DNA of 64,000 bases from Antedon mediterranea (Eukaryota; Echinodermata; Crinoidea; Comatulida; Antedonidae), in NCBI RefSeq assembly GCF_964355755.1, contig NC_092679.1, positions 5,642,001 through 5,706,000 on the forward strand, in the 5' to 3' direction. Numbering within the stretch: position 1 is the first letter of the stretch; every line of letters starts with the position of its first letter. Positions 27,201 through 39,200 of this stretch are shown here, in pieces. Under the pieces are notes generated by a model. The model saw nothing but the letters and a program-made list of their open reading frames with translations, searched no databases and was not told the DNA's origin. A program made the position numbers and the translations under genes.

Positions 27201-30200
27201 TACCAGGGCTGGGCTTACCAGGGCTGGGCTTACCAGGGCTGGGCTTACCAGGGCTGGGCTTACCAGGGCTGGGCTTACCAGGGCTGGGCTTACCAGGGCT
27301 GGGCTTACCAGGGCTGGGCTTACCAGGGCTGGGCTTACCAGGGCTGGGCTTACCAGGGCTGGGCTTACCAGGGCTGGGCTTACCAGGCTGGGCTTACCAG
27401 GCTGGGCTTACTGTACAAAAACACATTTTTATTTAGCTGCTTCCCTCTTGATTTGTTTACTATAGTGCTTATAATGGGAAAGCCAATTTTTCTTAAAGAC
27501 CCCTTCCCTGCAATTTTGGACGTTTTTTTGAAAATAATACATATATATCACTTTAAAAACATTAAACCATGTCATTCCTTGTCTTAAATGTACGTTTTAT
27601 GGTAAATTATGATAAAAAGTGAGAAACAATGCACTACCTAAGTAGCTCGCGGCGATCGACCTCTCGTGGAGGGTCTTAGGCCTAGCCTAGCTAGGCTTAG
27701 TTTTGTAGGCCTAGCTGGTAAACATCGGTAACGTACGAACATCGTACGCGAGCTATATACCTAGCCTGACGTTGTATAGTTGCTGCATTAATTGTCTTTC
27801 TATTTTTGCCAGACTCCGTTGATACAAATTGGGGAAAACCCGGTATTTTCGCTGAAAAGTTAGGAGTCTTCCATTTGTTTTGGCTTCACGATCGATCGAA
27901 AAGTGGGCGAATTACAGGTGAAAAACAAAAATATCAATCCGCGCGCAATGCATTTTGGGATTTATAGCGGGCCGCTATAATTATTAGAATCGACTTATTT
28001 TTCACATTTTTAACCGTTTAAAGACGAAAAAAGTTATCGCAATAGGACCATATAGTATTATTTTTACATTAAATATAGTTTGTGATCTTAAATTAGATCT
28101 AAAAAACGTAGGGAATGGGGCTTTAAGTACAGTACTACGGACAATCCTTTTTTGACAGTGGATTGTAATGTTTTTGATAAAATGATGTTAATGAAGTTGA
28201 CAAATTGATTACCAACATTTTCTATGTTAACACTAACACTAACTTGATAAACATGTGTTAATGATGAAAAAATGATGTTAATGTTGACTTGTAATTTCAA
28301 TAAAACTAAATGTAACCGAATATGATTGTGATATTTTATATAAATATTGAAGATTATTCCAGAAGAATTGTGATATTTCAGAAACAGGTAATGTATAATT
28401 CCATTCTTGACGACATCGTCACAGTATTGGCACTTCTCCAAGTCGCTCTTAGAGCCAGCAATATAGCTGGATCATCTAGAGCATGAGACTATATTATTAT
28501 TATACAGTACACTGCATAGATATTAAATCTACGCAATATTATACTACCTATTGTCAATCATAATACTGAATTTGTCTTATTTTTTAAATTTTCGTCATGA
28601 ATTAGTTATTACAATAAGAACAGCTGCACTTTATTTTAACATTTTACCAAAAATTTTTTTTTATATCAATATAAAAACAATATTGAAATAAAAATTGTGG
28701 GAGATTTTCATTTAAGATTAATTTACAAGTTATTTTTGATTTTGCAATATTTATACTGATAACAAAGCTTATTTACGGATGGGAACTTATTTCATAATCA
28801 TTTTCAATAATTTGCATAAAGGCATTGAATAAATAAATAGTTAAAAAAATGCGTAGGAGTCGCCTTAATTATTCTTTATATCAGCAAATTGTTAGTTTAG
28901 TCTCCATGGAAATAAGAAAATTAATTTTTATTTTTAAGTACATAGAATTTTAGTATAATTAAATACTAAGAGAGATAATCGTTTGATTAGTTTTATTAAA
29001 TCAATAAACACACCATTATTCAAGACAGTGACGTAAATTATTGAAGAGCCTGAAAGAATGTTACTGTAGAAATGATCAAATAAACATGATGCATAGTTCT
29101 AGACTAGGGTGACCAGTCTTTTTATAGTGGTTGGCTATACTAGGCTAGGTTACCAGTCTCTTTATTTGGGAAGTTGGCTAGACTAGGATGACCAGTCTTT
29201 TTATAGTGGTTGGCTATACTAGGCTAGGTTACCAGTCTATTTATTTGGGAAGTTGGCTAGGCTAGGGTGACCAGTCTTTTTATAGTGGTTGGCTATACTA
29301 GGCTAGGTTACTCAGTCTCTTTATTTGGGAAGTTGGCTAGGCTAGGGTGACCAGTCTTTTTATAGTGATTGGCTATACTAGGCTAGGTTACCAGTCTCTT
29401 TATTTGGGAAGTTTGCTAGGCTAGGGTGACCAGTCTTTTTATAGTGGTTGGCTATACTAGGCTAGGTTACTCAGTCTCTTTATTTGGGAAGTTGGCTAGG
29501 CTAGGGTGACCAGTCTTTTTATAGTGATTGGCTATACTAGGCTAGGTTACCAGTCTATTTATTTGGGAAGTTGGCTAGGCAAGGGTGACCAGTCTTTTTA
29601 TAGTCGTTAGCTATACTAGGCTAGGTTACCAGTCTCTTTATTTGGGAAGTTGGCTAGGCTAGGGTGACCAGTCTTTTTATAGTCGTTAGCTATACTAGGC
29701 TAGGTTACCAGTCTCTTTATTTGAGAAGTTGGCTAGGCTAGGATGACCAGTCTTTTTATAGTGATTGGCTATACTAGGCTAGGTTACCAGTCTATTTATT
29801 TGGGAAGTTGGCTAGGCTAGGGTGACCAGTCTTTTTATAGTCGTTAGCTATACTAGACTAGGTTACCAGTCTATTTATTTGGGAAGTTGGCTAGGCTAGG
29901 GTGACCGATCTTTTTATAGTGATTGGCTATACTGGGCTAGGTTACCAGTCTATTTATTTGGGAAGTTGGCTAGGCTAGGGTGACCAGTCTTTTTATAGTC
30001 GTTAGCTATACTAGGCTAGGTTACCAGTCTCTTTATTTGGGAAGTTGGCTAGGCTAGGATGACCAGTCTTTTTATAGTGATTGGCTATACTAGGCTAGGT
30101 TACCAGTCTATTTATTTGGGAAGTTGGCTAGGCTAGGGTGACCAGTCTTTTTATAGTCGTTAGCTATACTAGGCTAGGTTACCAGTCTATTTATTTGGGA

Positions 30201-33200
30201 AGTTGGCTAGGCTAGGGTGACCGATCTTTTTATAGTGATTGGCTATACTGGGCTAGGTTACCAGTCTATTTATTTGGGAAGTTGGCTAGGCTAGGGTGAC
30301 CAGTCTTTTTATAGTCGTTAGCTATACTAGGCTAGGTTACCAGTCTCTTTATTTGGGAAGTTGGCTAGGCTAGGGTGACCAGTCTTTTTATAGTCGTTAG
30401 CTATACTAGGCTAGGTTACCAGTCTCTTTATTTGGGAAGTTGGCTAGGCTAGGATGACCAGTCTTTTTATAGTGATTGGCTATACTAGGCTAGGTTACCA
30501 GTCTATTTATTTGGGAAGTTGGCTAGGCTAGGGTGACCAGTCCTTTTATGGGTGTCACGAAAGCTCAGACCCCCTAAGACCTAAGATCACGAAAGCCAAG
30601 ACCCAACACCTAAGATTACAAATACTAAGATATACTACAGCTTAAAAACAATACTTGTTTATCCATACATAATTTTAAACACAGTAGGTTTCATTTATTA
30701 CCATAAATATAATTTAATACTACCGCAAAACATAGATAAACTCACATTATTTTCGCCCGTTGAGTAAATGTATATTTTTTCTTTACAACAAACAAACTTG
30801 ATGGGTTGTTTGTTGGTATATATTTACTCCATTGTGTTGGTTCAGAGGATGTTTTTCTTACGCACCTGCCTTTCTTGTATTTTGACTCCAAATTTGTTGA
30901 ATAACTTTATCCTGAATACCACACTTTAAAATTAGGACTTATAAGTACTTTCAGAAGGAGAAACACATAATAACAAATAAATAAATCCTTTAAATTGATG
31001 ATTTTACAGACGTGTTTCTTTGTATACTGTAATGTAACTCCTCGAGCTCCTCATGCTCAAGACAATGTTTTTGTTTCTATGGAGCGCCAAAAGAGCAACA
31101 ATAATAGTACAAGTATAAAAACAGAAAGAAAACGAAACAAACAAACTTATCATGATTTTTAAATTAAAATTTATTTGCCAGTATTTATTTCTTCGTACTT
31201 GCATGATTATACTATTATCATTACAATTTTAATTTTACATTGTTCCATCCACACTGTAGATGGACTCCACAGAGTTTTCAGCCCTCTATATAATTTTTGC
31301 TCTTTTGACGTTCCATAGAAACAAAAACATTGAACATGGCCCATGGGGTAGTGCCTACTGTACTGTAGGCTAGTCATTTTGTGTGCGAGAAAAACGTCTG
31401 TAAAATCATCAATTTAAAAATGTATTTGTTACTTTTTATGTGATTCTTTTTCATGAAAGTGCCAATTCTAAGGTGTGGTATTCAGAATAAATGTTGGGAG
31501 TTAAAATACAAGGCAGGTGCGAAAGATAAATATTTGTAATCTTAGGTGTTGGGTCTTAGCTTTCGTGATCTTAGGTCTTAGGGGGTCTGAGCTTTCGTGG
31601 TCTGAGCTTTCGTGACACCCGTCCTTTTATAGTCGTTAGCTATACTAGGCTAGGTTACCAGTCTCTTTATTTGGGGAGTTGGCTAGGCTAGGGTTAAAAA
31701 ACAAGTACAACATTTAAGGTTTATTTTATTATTTTACATACTATTACAGTCAAATTTCTTTTCTTTCCATTTAGCATACATACCTTGATTAAAAATTATT
31801 AAAAATAATAAATAAAAATGTATATATATATTCCAATTTGTCCCAATACCTGCTGTAATAGGCTGCCCTCGCTTGTCCTCATTTCCTTTTCCATGCCATG
31901 TGACTTCAGCCGTTTCCTTACCATTTTCACCAAATATGACCCAAGCATGGTCCTCTGATAGAGCTAAGTGAACATCATCAAAACCAAGTACCTGGCAAGC
32001 TGCAACCACGGCAAACGCAACCCCAAAACAATCTAACCGATTACCTACAAGTAACAAAATTGAAGACTTATCGACAAACTTCCACAATACAAGCAAAATT
32101 ATGCAGTGTAAAAACAATACTCTATATTATTATTACTCTATATTACCTACAATAAGTAACAAACAAAATTGAAGTCATTTGGAATTTGTTATTTATGTAA
32201 ATATATTTTATATGAGAATTTTCAATAAAGTCAATCAATCAATTAAACTAGTAGTTAATATAATAAAAAAAATAATAACACATTAAAACATTGTTATTCA
32301 TGCATTTGAACAACATTTCACATGAACAAGGTAATGTTATTAAAATATGAATTAGCATTATGACATCCATTAGAAATGTTTCCACCGTTCACTGATTTTT
32401 AAAACGTTTCATCCAGCAATGTTTTATAATTATACAGCAACCTGTATTTATATCTTTTTATCAGTTATGGTCAATACACTGATCGCTATTAAATCTTCCA
32501 AAATGTATAAAATCTACTCCATTTTAAGATGAAGGGATTATGTCAAGATAATTTACTTTAGATACTGCAGTAATTCCATTTTTAATAATAACATATGATT
32601 TTATGGTTTGTTTCAAAGAAGTTTATGAGGCAGTCGTCACTGCAGTAGCAGTGTGTGTAATGATTAGCGCAAAAAAGCCTGAATTTGTAATTGTAGTATA
32701 GTAAAATAAAATGTATTTACTGCAGTAACTGTAGGAGAAAATAATTTTTACAGCATATCTAAGAAGATCTACTGGAAAAAGGAATGTAAAATAACCAATG
32801 AACTATCTTTTTAATATAACATACTAAAATTAAACTTCATAGACAAATTTAACATGGACAACCATCTTGCCCATTGTGACATACAGCTGTATTTAACATT
32901 TACAGTTACTTTTGTGAAAGAACCTCGCAGTTTAATAAATTCTTTCTCAATTAAATACCACTTATAAATTATGGGGAAATTCTTGAATATTGATGTGAAT
33001 GATATACTTTGTATTTAATTTATGGAAATATTACATGTATTAGTGTGACACTGATTACTTGTTTGGAACTTCTAGCAAAACTCAGTCAGTTTGCAAAATT
33101 ATTTTGGACAGAAAACAACATAAAGTAGAATGCATATTTACCTAAAATCCATATTAGGCCTATATTAAATATAGTAAATAATCCCCTCTTTATTTACTGA

Positions 33201-36200
33201 TTACCCACAGGCAATAGAATATTAAACTAGTTTATCAAATGCATCCTCATTCAATAGCAACAGTATGAATAGCAATGAACTATAATAAACTTGGAAAAGA
33301 GCAATGTGACTCGGATTCCATGAAAAGGGAAATTCCCTAGATGATGTCATCATCCAATAAGAATAGAAACTAGTACGTAAACAATGAGCTTTTAAAATAA
33401 GCTAGATAATATTAAAATTTCATATTTAATAATACAAATTTAAAACAAATTTTCAACAAACACTTCTTTGGAATCACTGATGGTATCTAGAAATACTAAA
33501 TAGCAGTGCGTTTTATATTTGAATTTGTTATTATTTACAACATACTGGGCGACCTCTTCAGTCAAAGACTGGTCTCTCAGAGGCCCAGTTATGATCAGTG
33601 GCTGTGTGTGTACTAGCACACCAGGGTAACCTCAAACTCGTCTCCAAAGATGTACTAGGTTCTTTAAAGTTCACATGAGCTAGATGTGTACACTGGACCT
33701 ACGGTTTATAGTTCTTATCCAAGAAGACTTGTTGTACCACCAGAACCATGGAGCTAGTGAGCACTCGAACCCTTGCCGATGTTATGGCATGTGGCATGGC
33801 ATATGTAATTACGGTTCCACTGTCTTAACCACTGGGCCAGTTTCTATCAGTATCACTAGTGAATTATTCAAGTATCATTTTCTGGTGGCCAAGTCCTAAA
33901 GTTCTTTCTTTCTCATATAACAACTTCACTACTGTATATGTGGGAAGAGAAATTTAAACAAGTTCAAAATGCCCTCTATCTAACCAACAGATTTTAAAAT
34001 TATAAGTATTTAATATTACATGTTTTATACAGAGTTTTTTTGCCAAAAAAAATGTTTATATCGAATGATTATCGAATATACTTATAGCCACTGTGAAACC
34101 TTGCACTCATCTCTATAATGTTGTAAATTGCATACGGTAAATGAAAAAAAAACTAAATGTTACGAAATCCAATCTAAAGAACTGAAAACGTTGAAAGAAA
34201 TGTTTAATTTACGACACTATGTTCTTAATGTGCCAACTAAAGATTATGTGCTTCTTTGCAGCAATTCCCAGGGTGACCGATTAAGATTTGCAAGGCAATA
34301 CAATGTACCTGGATTTCATCTGCATAAATAGTGAGTTTACGAATTACAGATATCACAATAGCTATTTGGCATTGTACGATGTTCATAAAATCTTATTATA
34401 AAATTTAGTAAGTATTTATTATCCTCCAAAAACATAAAAAAATGAAGATTAAAAGAATAAATCAGATTTTGACCAATAGGACATTTTGTAGTTTTTTAAA
34501 AAGTTAAATCACTTCCACAGAAAAAAAAACCTGAAAAATAATATTATTTTTTATTCATTTTATTTAATTAATAAATAATAGTATATTTATTTTTCTTTGG
34601 AAAAGTGAGTACTTTATCAAAAACTACAAACAAATTGATTGCTCTTTACTTTTTTTTTTAGGTTTTAGAAATTATCTATCAATTTATGGAAATAAATATT
34701 TTATAACAATTTTTAGGCAGAATTGTCATTTTGTTCAGTTTGTTTTTTGTGCAGTTATGTTTTCGTATAGCAAGCAATGTCATATTATAATTAGCGTCGT
34801 AACAGCAAAGTGTTCAGATTTGCTTTAAAACTAACACTTTCATTTGAAACTGAAGTGTCTGGTATGTAAGCGAAAATTTGATTGGTTAAGTCAAATCGTT
34901 GATGCATGACTTTAGTATCGTAAGCGTCGTTCTTGTAACTTGAGCTGTCGTAACAAACGAAAGATCAGTGTCGTAAGAGATGGCATCAACTAATCTTTTC
35001 CTCGTTCAGACCAATGGAGTTCAGTTGTACACCGCGTACAATACGAAAGCAAAACTCTGTAGGTCTGAACAGGCCCTTAATTACAGAACCTTTCAATACC
35101 ACTAACAACTTAAAATCTAAGCCAGTATTAACCTTTAATTTAGCTAAATTATTTCGTTAGATAAGAGTCCTTGATCTTGGAAAAGGTTGATGCATAATTG
35201 GTTGTTGCATCATCATAATTCTTAGTACTAATGAGTCAGTCAAAGAGTAATTAGAAGTGACCTTCATCACCATTATCAAGTCTAAAAAATCTATTACTAA
35301 TTCAACATAACCAGCAGTGTTTACAATGCCCACTGAAAATTATTCCATCTTTTTTTAATTAGCATGTGCTTGAGTTGAGAAACTCATACAGTATTATTAC
35401 AGCTTCAAAGATGTTTTAAGATTGTTACCAAAAAATGAAAAATAAAGAAAGAAAATCAGACTTCGAATAGGCTATTTTGTAATTTATTTTATTTATTTAC
35501 TTTTGTTTTTAAAAAAAAACACCAAAATAATATTTTTGCTGAAAATTATTATATTTAACCAATACTACATTGACTTCCTTGTTTTTTTATTATGATTTTT
35601 AAGGTAATACTTTTTTTCGATCCAATTTTTGGTCAAAGTGAATAACTTTCTTACCCCAATTGTCAAATAGGAATTCTGATGTTTCCTAAGACTATGTAAG
35701 AGCTAATTTAAAGGCTCCCTAAAGTTAAAAATAATTATAATTTGAACATTTACTGTATGAGCTGCTCTTTACCAAAGAAGGTGTCACGGTGCTTTAAAAG
35801 AATTAGAAGAAATATTAAAAAGAATACATATTAGTATTATTATTCATCAGAATAGATGATATAATATAATAATGATAAATAATCTCATTAATCCTAGAGC
35901 AATAATTGAGTCACAAACCAGAGAATGTTATGGTTGTTCACTGATGTGTTTAATTTGTTTGTGGAAGTTAACTATTATTATCATCAATGTAAATAACAGA
36001 TTTGTTATGATTCACGATGTTGATTAATAATGTTTAAATGTGGCAGAAAAAAAACACAAACGAGAGGTTTGATAATCAAATTTGTAGTGTATGCTATTTT
36101 AAAAAATAAAAAATATTCTTATATTTCTTGACACAATATCTGCAACATACAGTAATTGTGATATTGCCTCAATTTGGTTAGATGCCTGATTGATACAGTA

Positions 36201-39200
36201 ATAATGGTTTATATTATTATTTCATGTTGGAATTCAGTGAAATACCAGAGTAACTAATAATCAAGGCCTAGTTTTTTTATTTTTTAGCGATGACATTATA
36301 ACAAATTTAGCCTACTATCAGTTAAAGAGGTCATGACAGATTTAATTGGAAATGTGTTCTAGAGGGAGTGCTTTACTCTGTTAAATCTGTATGGAGAAGG
36401 TCAACGTAAACAAATGCATGTTTATTACATTTGATTCATGTTGAGTAATACCACTGCAAGGTGTGACTATTATCAGTCATGGTTAGTAGTGATGATTCAG
36501 TAGCAGATAAAGAAAACCAATCAAAAGAAAATTCTGTCATTACTTATGGTTACTTTGATGCGGTTAAATTTGGGAGGTTTTAACACTTTGACTGCCAAAC
36601 ACGAAGATCTTCGTTTTTGGAAACACAACGCTTGACTGCCAAACACGAAGATCTTCGTTTTTCGCGTTTTTTTACGAAATCCGGTAGGTAGGTTAATTAT
36701 TGGTATATACTATAAATATGAACACTAAATTCGGTCTGGACCGTGAATGTTTTACCTTTTGAAAGTAACTAATCTGGTTACGAACGATTGTCAAAATGGT
36801 ACCTGTCGAAATAACATACACCGCGCATCACAGTAGCGCGTACAGCGATGGTTTGGCGCATTGTGTATCGGTCGCGCGCTAGCTATGCCGCCGAAGCATT
36901 ACAAAGGTTTATGTGGATTGGCATGTTTGTTTGTTATCTGAATAAAAAATAATGGATGAATTTTCAATAAGAAGTCTTTAATTTTATTATTGTATGTATA
37001 CCCTAATTGTTTTGGTGTTTCACTGTAAGTGGCCGAATTTCACGCAACAAACTTGTTTAGAAATGGTATGAATATTATCATCAGTTTACTAGCTAGGCTA
37101 GTAGTACTAGGCTATAGCCTAGGCCTAGTCGTAAAACGGTTCCGGACCAACTTTAGGCCTAGTTAACTGGGCCTGGTGTCTTTACTATGTGGATTTTGGC
37201 GAAACATTGATGTAAGATTTATGATTTATAAAATGTAATACATTTTTCGATAGTGATAACTTGTTTTTATAGGCCTACCGGTGCCGTGTAAGTAACTTTT
37301 TCGTTGTTTGTTGATCTCACCGGGCGATATTTTCATATTGTGATGTCTTGCACAAAATCGCGAATATCTCGACTTTCTTGCGCGAAACTACGAAAAACTC
37401 AAAAAGTGCGTTACTTTCATTTTACTATTACGATTTATATATTGCGATTTGAAAATCGTTCTTGGTACCATTGTAAAGCTAAAATCTTTATGATTATTTT
37501 AGTCTAAATTACATGTAAATCAGATCACATACATAGTTTCAATCAGCTTTAATAAAAACATCGAATTGGGCTATAAACGCTGGCGGTGGCAGTTTCTAAA
37601 TGGAAAAACCTCTGGCAGTCAAAGTGTTAATACATCTACAGTGCAATACCATAAATATTTCTAAAGCTTGGTTCCCACTAGAACGTAACGCAAGGACGTA
37701 AACGCAACGCAAGCGCTTTAACCAATGACAAGCAAAGTTATAGACAGTTAGCAATCACAAGCAAATAAGCCATCGCTTGTGATTGGTCAATTCACTTGCG
37801 TTGCGTTACGTCCTTGTGTTGCGTCGCTAGTGGGAACCACGCTTAATAGTAACCCATACTCTAATAGTAACCCCGCTTCTAATAGTAACCCACCTTATAA
37901 GTCAATCTATAATAATAACCCACTACTTTAATAGCAAACCAAGGGGGTTACTATTAGAGTCACAAAAACTTATGATGCAGCAGATTTTGAAAATAAGGAG
38001 ATATTGCTTGTTGATCTCGCGAGTGAGGAGAAATGAGTGTTTTTGAGTTTATAAAATAAAGTTATTTAAGTTAAAAGAGTTTTATTATTTTGCTATGAGT
38101 TGCTGACCGGAAAAGTTGGGGGTGGGTTACTATTTTCAGGTGCCTAATTTAAGATTAGTAATACTAATAATAGTAACCCACTACTCTAATAGTGACCTCC
38201 CTTCTAATAGTAACCCACCCTAAAAAAACAATCAAAGAATAATAACCCAGGGTTACGGTAAATTATTTTGATTTTTATTTTATTTTATCGAAACCAACAG
38301 CGATAATTACCGCCACTAACAGGTTTGATACAAACAAAGCCAGGACTGTTTAAAGCACCTTGATTGGTCCTAACATTGATCAAGGGCTTCTCTCGTCCAG
38401 TGCCCACCTTGACTGGGCTTAGCATCCAGTATAGCTAAAATCAATGCTAAAATTGTTTTGACACTGGACGGGCCAAGGACTTGAACTACTAATTTCACCC
38501 CTTCATTTCCCCTGCTTGTGCTACAGTACCAAATCTTTGAAAATATATCCTGTAAATGCAGCACTTCCCCGTATGGAAATATAAGTGACCGGGAAGGGGT
38601 TCAACTACATTTTGATATTTTTGTTAGCAATCCTCTGTTTGAAAAATCCTGGATCCACCCGTGGATAATTACATTCGTTCAAAAGTCCAGAATTACAAAC
38701 AAAACGATAATCAAAACACAAATACAAATTCTTTGCCACACAGGTTCGATCGAAAGTCCCCATTCCCTTTTTCAAGCTCTAGACCATGTTATTTATTTTG
38801 CCGTGGCTAGGGATACCAAACCGTATCTTTTTCTTTGGCTGCTTCCGGCAATTGCAACCTAAAAAAAAATTCCTTTAGACAATGGTAAGTAAAAGAAAAA
38901 ATTATAAATAACTGGCGAATATCCTTCGAAAATCATGGCATCAACACCGTTAGGTTCCCTAGTCACACCGTTCGACCATGTAGTTGCTGCTGACTTCCAG
39001 AATATCATTGCCATAATGCACTTGTCAATTGTATGACCCACTATACGACCCCCGGGAGAGGTGCGTCATTTGTCCGATGTGCGTCATACTTTTGAATACC
39101 ATGACGCACCTGTGCGTCAAAAAGGTGACTTACCTTTAGGTGACCATGACGCACCCATTTTGACGCACTGTGACCATGTTGTTTATGATATGGTGGGTGG

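Noticed and set aside
25623-27410. CRISPR-like array
   Set aside because: There are no spacers; the 15-bp units are directly contiguous in a eukaryotic intron.
28088-28441. 117-codon minus-strand frame in MEN1 intron 2
   Set aside because: Partly inside a MITE end, with no recognisable domain.
38370-38862. Opposed short frames in MEN1 intron 1
   Set aside because: No family similarity and no splice consistency with neighbouring genes.
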